From contig CANLMN010000034.1 of assembly GCA_947492105.1 (NCBI GenBank), positions 1 through 42,593 on the forward strand: a stretch of DNA of 42,593 nt, written 5' to 3'. Positions 26,177 through 34,584 of this stretch are shown here, piece after piece (the stretch's first letter is position 1; each line of letters starts with the position of its first letter). The DNA is from an uncultured Aquimarina sp. (GTDB taxonomy: Bacteria > Bacteroidota > Bacteroidia > Flavobacteriales > Flavobacteriaceae). The notes below the pieces were generated by a model. That model had not been told where the DNA came from. It ran no database searches and saw nothing but the letters and a program-made list of their open reading frames with translations. The position numbers and the translations under genes were made by a program.

Positions 26177-26334
26177 TGTCCAAAAAACACGAAGCACAAG
26201 TTTATAGTATTTATGGGACGTAAAAAACATCTTTCTGAAAAGCTATTTGCAGCAAGCGGGTTTGATTTCGATAACCGAGGGTAATGGTATCGTTTTTAAA
26301 GTGAAAAAAGAACTGATACCGATTTAAATATATA

Positions 26335-26497
26335 ATACCATTTATCCTTTGAATTTACTGGGATAAAATTTTCTTTTTTCGCCTCAGCTTCAGTGTAAAA
26401 ATAAACCATAACTACGGCTATGCTTGATGTTTCTGCTGAAGCTGAAACAAAAAAATCTTAATTTTTCTTTCCGGTAAATTCAAACCACAAATGGTAT
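26335..26497 (+). repeat. Dispersed palindromic repeat, family C, copy 2
   Basis: Starts ATACCATTTATCCTTTGAAT and ends GGTAAATTCAAACCACAAAT then GGTAT, imperfect inverted repeats. The inner stem pairs GCCTCAGCTTCAG (around 26381) with CTGCTGAAGCTGAAAC (around 26437). It is closely similar to 14310-14474. From 26177 to 26334 I see no gene, only a short inverted repeat GGTATC/GATACC at 26286-26320. Confidence 0.78.
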
Positions 26498-26500
26498 AAC

Positions 26501-26575
26501 ATGGTATTTAGATAGAAAAAGAACAAGTCGATATGCAACATGATATAGCTAATTTGAATTTTATAAATTCAAATT
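26501..26575 (+). repeat. Family B repeat, right half only, ending in a perfect 25-nt palindrome
   Basis: TGGTATTTAGATAGAAAAA, GAACAAGTCGATATGC and GATATAGCTAATTTG match the right half of the B repeats at 14514 and 29871. It ends in an 11-bp-armed palindrome, AATTTGAATTT / AAATTCAAATT (26551-26575), that the other copies lack. Confidence 0.6.
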
Positions 26576-26666
26576 ATACCTGTTAAAATATAATGGTAGG
26601 CCAAAATAAGTGAACTAGTAGAAAAAAGAGCTGATTATTAGCTTGTAATTATTTTTTTTAATGGTA
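26576..26666 (+). repeat. Dispersed palindromic repeat, family A, core-deleted copy
   Basis: Left end ATACCTGTTAAAATATAATG then GTAGGCCAAAAT, right end GATTATTAGCTTGTAATTA then TTTTAATGGTA. Only about 30 bp remain between the ends, so the element is 91 bp rather than about 160. Confidence 0.65.
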
Positions 26667-26806
26667 GCACATTAGTTTGGATATGTAATGCAGTAAGAAA
26701 TGATACAACGGAACTAAAAGGATAGTAAGAGATTGTGTGTTAATAGGTTTGTTTTCAGGTGTTTTGGGTTGTTTTTGTTTTGAAAAACCTTTGCGCTAGA
26801 CAATAG

Positions 26807-26817
26807 TTGTATTTTTG
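26807..26817 (+). promoter_or_regulatory. Possible promoter of the jelly-roll/trefoil gene
   Basis: TATTTTTG at 26810-26817 fits TAnnTTTG; the nearest usable TTG (26791-26793) is 16 nt upstream, slightly short. The leader would be about 95 nt. Confidence 0.4.
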
Positions 26818-26918
26818 TTAAAATCTCGTTTTTTAAATATAAAACTAAGAATTTTACGCTTTTTTAACTAAATTTAACACCCGTGTCTTTCTGACACTAC
26901 CAACCTTAAATCAAAGTT

Positions 26919-28475
26919 ATGAAGAGAATTAATTTCAAACCCCTATTATTTTTAGTTTTTACGCTATTTTCACTTTTTTTAGAAGCACAACAAAATCAGT
27001 CCGATGAAGAAACAGGGCCTTATACAACATGTAATCCAGAAGGTCAAAATGCAACTAGAACTTCAGATGATTTACCGAACCCTGTTAATGTAGGGACAAT
27101 TGATGATAGAAGTTGTTATGCAAATTATAAAGAAAGTACCATTGATGGAGTCAAATGGGGTATATACAATATCACAGATGGATCTAATCATCTTGGAACC
27201 TCATTACAACCCCGTATAGAGCGTTCTTTGCCTAGGTCTCGTACTACTGGCGTTGGTAGTTACGCGCTGTTTACAGGGACTGTTAGAGTTATAGAAGTGG
27301 GTGATGCTTCGGGTACTGCAAGTGATGGTACCTACATCATGCAATCAAAAGGAAAACACACTGGCGGCGGCGGACCTAGTGATCCAGCTATATGTCTTTA
27401 TCTAGTAAAACCAGTTTTAGGTACAAACGCTCAAGGTGAGCAAGTACAGGTTTCATTTAAGCTTTATAGAGAACAAATAAATTTCAGAGGAGGATCTGGA
27501 GATGATGGTAGAGATATCGTTTATTTAACCGACTTAGAAAAAAATGTGCCAATAGATATTAAGCTTGAAGTAGGTTTTAGAAAAGATCCGACCAACCCTT
27601 CAAAAAGAATACATTATTCCGATGCAGTAATCGGAGGAAAAACTTTTAATTGGAATATTCCAGAACCAGAAAGAGGAAGCGAATCAGGTATTAGATATGG
27701 CGCCTATAGAGTAAAAGGTGGTAGAGCTCAAATTAGATGGGCAAATACAAAATATAAAAGAGAAGAGGTAGAGTATAATCCAAATGCAGATACTGGTTTT
27801 TTTAGATTGAGAAACGTAGCTACAGGAAAATTCTTAACCGATGCAGGAGTAACTTCAGGATTAGTTACCATGAGTGATTCAGGTAATGGAGATGACAAAA
27901 ATTGGACTTTTGTAGAAAGTGGAAACTTTATTAATATCGATAGCAAGACTTTTGGAATACTTCGTGGACCAGGAGCTAACTTTGCAGGTGGTGCTTATGC
28001 AGTAGTCAGTACAGGTAAAGCCGCACCTGCAACTGATAGTGACAAGGTGTGGACATCCCATTACAACAAAACGGAGGACATATATAGATTCGAATCAGGT
28101 GACAGTGATAGATTCTTGTATCATGAAGAGAGTGGAGGCGTAACCCATATTCCAGCTCCAGATACAGATGATAGAAGCAAATGGCAGGCCATTCCAGAAA
28201 GTCAGGTTCTAAGTGTTTCTGAAATTAAACTTAACCCATCTGCAATGACAATTTACCCGAATCCTGCAAAGAATAGGTTTACCATGAACTTTAAAGGAAT
28301 TCATAATGTAGAGCGTGTAGAGATCTATAATATCTTGGGACAAACTGTATTCCAAGCTGCACCCAAAAGAAGTGTTTTAGAAATTGAAAGCAGCGATTTT
28401 GAAACAGGTATTTACTTGGTCAAAGCTTTCTCAAAAGATAATAAAGTAACGAGTCGTAAATTAGTTATCAAATAG
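26919..28475 (+). CDS. T9SS-exported protein with jelly-roll-like N-domain and beta-trefoil domain
   Basis: A 518-residue secreted protein. Residues 1-24 are a signal peptide ending LEAQ. Residues about 55-275 look like a beta-rich jelly roll of the kind found in polysaccharide lyases and lectins: [52 protein letters not shown], and [20 protein letters not shown]. The last resembles the strand that lines the active cleft of PL7-like enzymes, but I cannot place the family or a catalytic set. Residues about 290-430 look like a ricin-type beta-trefoil ([29 protein letters not shown]), a sugar-binding module. Residues about 445-518 are a T9SS type A sorting domain ([10 protein letters not shown] to SRKLVIK). 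A polysaccharide-degrading or -binding role is inferred. Confidence 0.82.
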   Translation: MKRINFKPLLFLVFTLFSLFLEAQQNQSDEETGPYTTCNPEGQNATRTSDDLPNPVNVGTIDDRSCYANYKESTIDGVKWGIYNITDGSNHLGTSLQPRIERSLPRSRTTGVGSYALFTGTVRVIEVGDASGTASDGTYIMQSKGKHTGGGGPSDPAICLYLVKPVLGTNAQGEQVQVSFKLYREQINFRGGSGDDGRDIVYLTDLEKNVPIDIKLEVGFRKDPTNPSKRIHYSDAVIGGKTFNWNIPEPERGSESGIRYGAYRVKGGRAQIRWANTKYKREEVEYNPNADTGFFRLRNVATGKFLTDAGVTSGLVTMSDSGNGDDKNWTFVESGNFINIDSKTFGILRGPGANFAGGAYAVVSTGKAAPATDSDKVWTSHYNKTEDIYRFESGDSDRFLYHEESGGVTHIPAPDTDDRSKWQAIPESQVLSVSEIKLNPSAMTIYPNPAKNRFTMNFKGIHNVERVEIYNILGQTVFQAAPKRSVLEIESSDFETGIYLVKAFSKDNKVTSRKLVIK

Positions 28476-28544
28476 AATGCTAAGACGCATAAAAGGATAA
28501 TTCAACTACAGGTTTACCTTTGCTAGTAAGTTTGAAAATATGAT

Positions 28545-28581
28545 ACAGGGAATTGTTTTGGAACGATTCCCTGTTTTTTTT
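28545..28581 (+). terminator. Terminator after the jelly-roll/trefoil gene
   Basis: ACAGGGAAT (28545-28553) pairs with ATTCCCTGT (28566-28574), loop of about 12 nt, then a long T run. Confidence 0.88.
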
Positions 28582-28735
28582 GGAATATTGTGTATAAACA
28601 GCGCTGTAAAATTTAGTCTAAAGACTATTGGAATGAGCGGAGTATTGTTTGTTACTCGTGTCAAGAGGATTATTATACCATCTGATTATAATTGTAAATC
28701 ACAATAATTTGAAATATTTCTTGTTATACCAGTTA

Positions 28736-28807
28736 AAATGTAATTGTAGGCTAAAATAGTAGAAAAAGAACCGAATTATTAGCCTGTAGTTATTTTTTAA
28801 ATGGTAT
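28736..28807 (+). repeat. Dispersed palindromic repeat, family A, minimal 72-bp copy
   Basis: The best-conserved ends of family A: ATACCAGTTAAAATGTAATT then GTAGGCTAAAAT at the left, and ATTATTAGCCTGTAGTTATT then TTTTAAATGGTAT at the right, with almost nothing between. The flanks are TT on the left and TA on the right. A degenerate left end may lie just before it (28675-28700). Confidence 0.75.
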
Positions 28808-28918
28808 TAATTTAAACTAGGAAAAGTAGATGTGGTTAGTGACTACAGTTTAATTTTCTTGTAAAAAATAATAGAAAAGAATCGAATTATTACCCTGTTA
28901 ATTAGTTTTTTAGAGGTA
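28808..28918 (+). repeat. Family A repeat, right part of a second copy
   Basis: GTGACTACAGTTTAATTTTC, AATAGAAAAGAATCGAATTA and CCTGTTAATTAGTTTTTTAG match the interior and right end of family A (compare 3150-3240). No clear left end, so this may be a truncated copy placed directly after the minimal one. Confidence 0.5.
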
Positions 28919-29338
28919 TGGCTGCAGGATTAAGAAAAAATAGTTTTATTAGTGCAAGTGTTGTAATATAAAAAGGCCTTTTAATTTTGATAGAAAGACT
29001 ACCACAAAATGTAGTCGCTCCATTTTCATTAAAATGTAGAAACTTTTTAATTCTACACAATGTATATAAAACGCTTTAAATAGCATTAGGTATACTGTCC
29101 TCTATGGATATTATATTGTTCTTATTACTGTTAGCAAAATAAAAGTTTTTTTCGTTAAGAGTGATGTGATTTTTTGGATATCCTAGCTTTGGACTCTACA
29201 AAATTGTGTAATACACAAACAACAGTTAAGCTAATGAATCATGAGTCTGTGAGTAGGCTATAAATGGTATAATATGTTGAATGTTACTGTAAGTAAAAGA
29301 AACTACTGACGACTTCTTTCAAGTAAAATAATAGAATT
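28919..29338. other. Gene-free stretch with minor hairpins
   Basis: No reading frame of note. TGTAGAA (29037-29043) / TTCTACA (29053-29059) is a 7-bp hairpin, and 29236-29268 (ATGAGTCTGTGAGTAGGC, ATAAATGGTAT) looks like a decayed family A right end. Nothing else can be supported. Confidence 0.45.
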
Positions 29339-29479
29339 ATGAGTTTTTTTGAATATATCATGGATGGTGGAGGAATGTTATTGCTCGGTTTGTTTGTAGC
29401 CGTAACTGTATTGTTTAACAAAGTTAAAGCGAATAGAGATTTTAAAATACCTTCAAAAAAGAAAAATAAGCGTTCTTAA
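29339..29479 (+). CDS. 46-residue single-span membrane protein
   Basis: A short frame with every mark of a real gene: ATG after an A-rich leader, a protein MSFFEYIMDGGGMLLLGLFV continuing AVTVLFNKVKANRDF and a strongly basic tail KIPSKKKNKRS, then a terminator 26 nt after the stop. One transmembrane helix (residues about 11-26) with a positively charged cytoplasmic end is predicted from composition. The N-terminal pattern (amphipathic FFEYI, then D-G-G-G and a helix) recalls the first membrane segment of ExbB/MotA-like proteins, but it is far too short to be one. Stands alone in a 1.7-kb stretch without larger genes. Function unknown. Confidence 0.6.
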   Translation: MSFFEYIMDGGGMLLLGLFVAVTVLFNKVKANRDFKIPSKKKNKRS

Positions 29480-29504
29480 AATAAAAGTAGTTTTTGTAAA
29501 ATGC

Positions 29505-29536
29505 AAAACCATTCTAGTTATAGGGTGGTTTTTTTG
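29505..29536 (+). terminator. Terminator after the 46-residue gene
   Basis: AAAACCATTCTA (29505-29516) pairs with TAGGGTGGTTTT (29521-29532, with G-U pairs), loop GTTA, followed by Ts. Confidence 0.75.
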
Positions 29537-29870
29537 TTTTAGAAAATATAGTACGGTTTTTCCGTAAAAAAAGTGAGTTCAATGCATGTCTATGATTTGC
29601 AGCGTTTTAGTTATATTGTAGTAAAGGAATTATCTCAAAACTATAGAGTGTTACCTGTCCAGATCTAGATGTTTGAGCGCAATTTGCAAGCTTTGAAACC
29701 AGAATAAATAAGAATATTTCATACACTTTAACATACGAGATTAGTAATTTATTTTTGACTCAACTGAGCTGAGAACTTGTAGGCGAAAGAAAATGATCGC
29801 GTGGTGATACATTGAAAAGCGCAACATGTACAACGCACTTCTTAGTCACCAAAAAGATAAAATAGTTTTT
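29537..29870. other. Gene-free stretch
   Basis: I see no reading frame, tRNA-like fold or strong hairpin on either strand between the terminator at 29536 and the family B repeat at 29871. Confidence 0.45.
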
Positions 29871-30031
29871 ACACCAATTTAGGTATATAAATCGTGTTAA
29901 TGACACTGTTGTTTTTTTATGTAAAAACACCGTAATTCTATTGCATAGCCTTGGTTATGGAATACATGAACAAGGTATTTAGATGGGAAAAAAACAAGTC
30001 GATATGCGATAATATATAGCGAAATTGGTAT
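29871..30031 (+). repeat. Dispersed palindromic repeat, family B, copy 2 (complete)
   Basis: Begins ACACCAATTTAGGTATATAA and ends AGCGAAATTGGTAT, inverted ends ACCAATTT / AAATTGGT. Interior: GTGTTAATGACACTGTTG, a hairpin GCATAGCCTTGGTTATGG and AACAAGTCGATATGCG, all shared with 14514-14660. Confidence 0.75.
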
Positions 30032-30164
30032 TAGTAATTCAAAATTCTAAACTGACACCTAACCAGTGATTATAGTGTATAAAGAAGAACTGGTAGTAAA
30101 CAAAATGGTAGTCTAGACTGTTTTGGATAGTACACCCTCCTCCAAATCTAAAGAATGATTTTTC

Positions 30165-33100
30165 ATGAAAAAGATGATGAGTGTGGTTTGTGTTATACTT
30201 TGCACAATGACCGTTTTTGCACAAAAAAAAGCGCAGGTACTACAACCCAAGTACCCAGAATTATTTAAGTCCATTCCGACTTTGGATAGTACTAGTCCAG
30301 AATGGGCAAGACTCTTGTATAGTACTACGCCAAATGTACAAGAGATAGAAACTGCCTATGAAATGTATTATCAAAAACACGTCCTAGAGAAAAATGTTCA
30401 TACACAGAATTACAAACATTTCATGCGTATTATTTACGAAAACAATTACATTTTGGACGATGGTAGTGTTTATATACCAAGTGTATTCGAAGAAAAGGAA
30501 CGCAAAAAAAAAATAATACCCAGACAAAAGGATTCAAAATTAAGGAAATCAGAAAAAAAGAATCGTTCAAAAGCAGATTGGAAACAAATAGGACCATTTG
30601 AAACCTATAAAGTTGCTGGATCCAAAAAACAATCACGTCAAGCGAATGTATATACGCTAGAACAAAGCTTGAGCAATCCAAAGGTATTGTTGGCAGGGAC
30701 AGAGACAGGAGCATTGTATTTTTCTGTAGACAAAGCAGAGAGTTGGGTAGTCATAGGTGACGAACTTGCATTTGGTTCTAGAGGGATTGGAGCGGTTGCT
30801 ATTGACCCTAATGATGATAAGGTTTTTTATGTAGCGAATAATAATTCTTTATATAAATCAATAGACCAAGGAAAGATTTGGTCAGAAATACATTCCTCAC
30901 CAAATCTTAGTATCACTGATATTTCTGTTAATCCAGATAACAATATGGACATTGTAACTGTAGGTAAACAAGGAGTGTACCGATCTATAGATGGAGGAGC
31001 AGCATGGGGCTTAGTTTTGTCCGGTGGTAGGTGTTGGGATGTAGAGCGTAAGACTGATGATAGTGCTACCTTGTTTGTTGCTAGGACTAATCCCATAACA
31101 AACAGTATAGAGATATGGAAATCTATTAATAATGGAGGTTCTTTTGAGGTAAAAACCAAGGGGTGGTATTACCCAACTGATGGCAGAGCAATAAGCGATG
31201 GAGGGGCTAGGATTGGGGTTACCGATGCGGATTCGGATCGATTATATGTCTTGGTATTGGGGAGTGACGATTCTTATTTGGAAGATGTGAATTTTCAAGG
31301 AATTTATAGGAGTGATGATGCTGGTGAGAGTTGGATGTTGCCATATGATGGAGATGGAGATGGACAACCTGATAATGATCCGGGTGGACCTTATAATAGA
31401 AAAGATGATTGGTGTATGTCTTGTGTCAAAGTTGCAGGAGGAGGCTATGACCAAGGATTCTATAATGCATCAATAGCCGTTTCGGATACGGATCCAGATG
31501 TTTTCTTAGTAGGTATGCTGAATTTATTTAAATCAAAGGATGGAGCAAAAACATTTACCAAATGGGGAGGGTATCAATGTGATGGTTGTAGTGGTTACTA
31601 TCAGCATCCAGATATTCAGGAAATCGAAATTAATGGAGAGGATGTATGGGTAGCTTCTGATGGTGGATTGGATAAGTATGATACAGATTTTAATTACATA
31701 GCAAGCAAAACAACAGGGATCGATGCAGCGGAGTATTGGGGATTTGGACAAGGCTGGAATGAAGATATTATTGTAGGAGGGCGTTATCACAATGGAAACA
31801 CGGCTTATCGCCCCAACTATACCAATGGGAAGTTTCTTGTACTTGGAGGGGGTGAGGCACCTACAGGCTATGTAAATAGAATGAGCAATGTAGCTAGTTT
31901 TAGTGACCTAGAGGATAAGGTAATTCCTGAGAATTTTACAGATCCAGTAACAAATGCAATTGTTAATGCTTCTATTTACCCCAATCAAGAGGTCTACAAT
32001 CTAGCAAAAAGAAGTGAGATTACTAATGATCCTAGATATGCGAATACACAGTATTTGGGAAAAAATAATAAATTATGGAAAACGTACGATGGTGGTGTAA
32101 GTTATAGTTTGGTTCATGAATTTGGATCTAATGCCACACATAAAGTTACTGATATCAAAATCCCAAGAGCAAATCCCAATATGATATATGTTGTGCAATA
32201 TTTGCCAGATGATGCAACAAAACTATGGAGGTCTATAGATCAGGGTAATACATGGAGTGAAATAAAAGGTCCCTCCCGTCATTCTTACGTTGAGTTGCAA
32301 GTTGCTACAGATGCCCAAAATGAACTATATGTTTCTTATGGGAATAATTATGATAGTCCGAATAAAGTGTTCAAATCATTAGATGGTGGTACTACCTGGC
32401 AAAATTTGACAACAAAAACATTGGATAATGCTGTGCGACATTTGATTGTTCAAGATGGTACGGATGGAGGGGTGTATGCTGTAACGTATACAAGTATCTA
32501 TTACCGAAACTCCAAAATGACAGATTGGGAAGCTTTTGACTATGGACTGCCTACACGCAAAGCGTTTAATAAATTGATTCCTTTTTATAAAGATGGCAAA
32601 ATGCGCGCGGCTACTTATAATAGAGGGATTGTAGAGAGTAGATTATACGAAGAATCAGCTCCCATTGCACAGCCTATTACTTTGGCACAAAAACACTACT
32701 GTTCTCGAGATAATATCCTGTTTGATGATTTTTCAGTTTTGAAACATAAAGGAGCAAGCTGGCAGTGGAGTTTTCCGGGAGCTAGTTATGTATCGGATAC
32801 TACGATACGAAATCCAGAAGTCCGGTATGATGTTCCGGGGAGTTATGATGTGACATTGAGGGTCACAGATGCTGACGGAAGGTCAGATACCAAAACCATT
32901 AAAGGGATGATCATTTTTGAAGAAGATATGTGCGCAAAGGTGGTGTCTGATGTCGGAAAGGCGTTGTATACGACATCAAAAAATAGTCTTAGTAAGGAGT
33001 ATTTGTACGGCACAGATTTTGGGTTGGATACACTAACACACTTTACAATGACTGCATGGATCAAACCGGATGAAGTGAAACAAATGGGAGGTGCCGGTAT

Positions 33101-34298
33101 TTTTTCGGCAAAAGATGCTACAAATGGAGGTAGTATTGCCTTAAATATTCGAAAAAGTAATGAGTTGCAGATTCACTACAAAGGTGTAAAAAAACAATGG
33201 AGTTCTGGGTTGTTCGTAGAACCAGGAAAATGGAATTATGTGGCTATGGTAACCACTCCCACAGAGGTTACATTGTATCTCAATGGAAAAAAAACAGTAA
33301 AAAGACATACCAATACGAAGCCCTTTGATATGGATCAGTATTATGTAGGAAGTCATTTGGGGCTTTGGTATCGGGTATACAGGGGGTTTATTGATGAGCT
33401 CAAGATTTGGAATAGGGCGCTTTCGCAGGACGAAATACGACTAAAAAGGCACTTGATCCAAACGGATATGTCTGATCCTAACTTGCAAGCTTATTGGCAA
33501 TTCAATGAGTTAGTTGGAGGTGTCAAAGTATATGACAAGAAAGCAAATAGAGATCTAATAGTCAAAAGAACTCCAGAGCTTTTGACCTCTACAGCTCCCG
33601 TTGGTAATGGTAGTGTTTATAAGCTAAATGTTACTCAGCCTGGACGCAAAGATTTTGTCGATGCAGATGTAGTTATTGATTTTGGAAACGGAGTGCTGCC
33701 CAATGGAGAAGTAGTGGTTAGTAAACTACATACTTTTTCTGATCCTAATACCAGGAATTTTGCGCTTAATAGTACTTATTGGGTAATTAATAACTATGGA
33801 ACTAATACTGATTTTGCTCCTCTCAAGAGTATTCGTTTCAAAGGAGTGGGAGTGTTGACAGGAATAGTTAATACCTCAGAGTTACGTCTTTTTAAGTGTA
33901 GTGATGATGATATAGCTACAGAAAGAGGGGCTAGTGAGGTTGCTTTTGCGACAACCTTGGACAAATCACTTCAAACAGTTACTTATGCCAATCCTCAGAT
34001 CACTTCTTTTGGTCCGTTCTATAACGGTCATGAAAATTCACTAGATGTAGCGCCTGTACAAATTAAAAAATCAAAGAGTGTTGTTTACCCTAATCCGTTG
34101 ACAAATGGTGCTACCTTATGGCTAGGAGGTATTTTGGAAAATGTATTGTTTACATTATTTGATATCCAGGGAAAAGAGTTGCTAAAAACAACGACTCTAA
34201 ACAACCAAGTGAGAATTGATGTTCCGGAAAAAGGAATTTATCTTTATCAGATCGAAAAAGAAACAAAAATTATAACGGGTAAACTAGTGATTCGATGA
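30165..34298 (+). CDS. Giant T9SS-exported Asp-box beta-propeller protein with PKD and LamG domains
   Basis: A 1377-residue secreted protein. The signal peptide is residues 1-20 (ending TVFAQ). A charged N-terminal region (to about 150) precedes a long beta-propeller region (about 150-850) with many Asp-box motifs of the form S-x-D-x-G-x-x-W: SVDKAESW, SIDQGKIW, SIDGGAAW, SDDAGESW, SIDQGNTW, SLDGGTTW. This is the sortilin/VPS10- or sialidase-like arrangement. A PKD domain follows (about 870-925, PGSYDVTLRVTDADG), then a LamG/concanavalin-like domain (about 970-1130, FTMTAWIKPDE, YVGSHLGLWYRVYRGFIDEL) and a T9SS sorting domain (VYPNPLTNG to GKLVIR). Propellers of this kind occur in xyloglucan- and sialic-acid-active enzymes and in adhesins; I can name no catalytic residues. 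Likely surface-attached or released; monocistronic. Confidence 0.85.
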   Translation: MKKMMSVVCVILCTMTVFAQKKAQVLQPKYPELFKSIPTLDSTSPEWARLLYSTTPNVQEIETAYEMYYQKHVLEKNVHTQNYKHFMRIIYENNYILDDGSVYIPSVFEEKERKKKIIPRQKDSKLRKSEKKNRSKADWKQIGPFETYKVAGSKKQSRQANVYTLEQSLSNPKVLLAGTETGALYFSVDKAESWVVIGDELAFGSRGIGAVAIDPNDDKVFYVANNNSLYKSIDQGKIWSEIHSSPNLSITDISVNPDNNMDIVTVGKQGVYRSIDGGAAWGLVLSGGRCWDVERKTDDSATLFVARTNPITNSIEIWKSINNGGSFEVKTKGWYYPTDGRAISDGGARIGVTDADSDRLYVLVLGSDDSYLEDVNFQGIYRSDDAGESWMLPYDGDGDGQPDNDPGGPYNRKDDWCMSCVKVAGGGYDQGFYNASIAVSDTDPDVFLVGMLNLFKSKDGAKTFTKWGGYQCDGCSGYYQHPDIQEIEINGEDVWVASDGGLDKYDTDFNYIASKTTGIDAAEYWGFGQGWNEDIIVGGRYHNGNTAYRPNYTNGKFLVLGGGEAPTGYVNRMSNVASFSDLEDKVIPENFTDPVTNAIVNASIYPNQEVYNLAKRSEITNDPRYANTQYLGKNNKLWKTYDGGVSYSLVHEFGSNATHKVTDIKIPRANPNMIYVVQYLPDDATKLWRSIDQGNTWSEIKGPSRHSYVELQVATDAQNELYVSYGNNYDSPNKVFKSLDGGTTWQNLTTKTLDNAVRHLIVQDGTDGGVYAVTYTSIYYRNSKMTDWEAFDYGLPTRKAFNKLIPFYKDGKMRAATYNRGIVESRLYEESAPIAQPITLAQKHYCSRDNILFDDFSVLKHKGASWQWSFPGASYVSDTTIRNPEVRYDVPGSYDVTLRVTDADGRSDTKTIKGMIIFEEDMCAKVVSDVGKALYTTSKNSLSKEYLYGTDFGLDTLTHFTMTAWIKPDEVKQMGGAGIFSAKDATNGGSIALNIRKSNELQIHYKGVKKQWSSGLFVEPGKWNYVAMVTTPTEVTLYLNGKKTVKRHTNTKPFDMDQYYVGSHLGLWYRVYRGFIDELKIWNRALSQDEIRLKRHLIQTDMSDPNLQAYWQFNELVGGVKVYDKKANRDLIVKRTPELLTSTAPVGNGSVYKLNVTQPGRKDFVDADVVIDFGNGVLPNGEVVVSKLHTFSDPNTRNFALNSTYWVINNYGTNTDFAPLKSIRFKGVGVLTGIVNTSELRLFKCSDDDIATERGASEVAFATTLDKSLQTVTYANPQITSFGPFYNGHENSLDVAPVQIKKSKSVVYPNPLTNGATLWLGGILENVLFTLFDIQGKELLKTTTLNNQVRIDVPEKGIYLYQIEKETKIITGKLVIR

Positions 34299-34481
34299 AG
34301 TGGTTTACAATTTTTAATACGTGCAAGATGGACCGGTCAGTAGTGGTGCAAGTATTTTTTGATCAATAGAGGTGTTTTGCACACTTTATAGAGCGCTACG
34401 GACTACGAAAAAGTAGAAAACTGCATAAAAAAGGATACTTTATTGCGATTTGAAAAAAAAGTCTGTTTGAGCCACTACAAT

Positions 34482-34528
34482 AAAAAAAACGGGAATCCAT
34501 ATACTGCCCCTAACAGCTAGGATTCCCG
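34482..34528 (-). terminator. Terminator of the minus-strand secreted-protein gene
   Basis: On the minus strand CGGGAATCC and GGATTCCCG form a perfect 9-bp stem around about 21 nt and are followed by eight Ts (34489-34482). It lies 57 nt past the stop codon of the gene at 34585. Between 34299 and 34481 I see no gene and no obvious terminator for the convergent propeller gene. Confidence 0.85.
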
Positions 34529-34584
34529 TAGTAAACCAAGATTACTTGATATCGAAGGTCTTTATTTTCGAGAGGTGTATTCGG

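Noticed and set aside
26213-26284. 23-codon frame (MGRKKHLSEKLFAASGFDF, then DNRG)
   Set aside because: Clean ATG and stop, but no promoter, no terminator and no recognisable relative; too short to call without conservation data.
28515-28522. TACCTTTG box just after the jelly-roll/trefoil gene
   Set aside because: Perfect match, but no -33 TTG, and a terminator begins about 23 nt downstream, so nothing could be transcribed from it.
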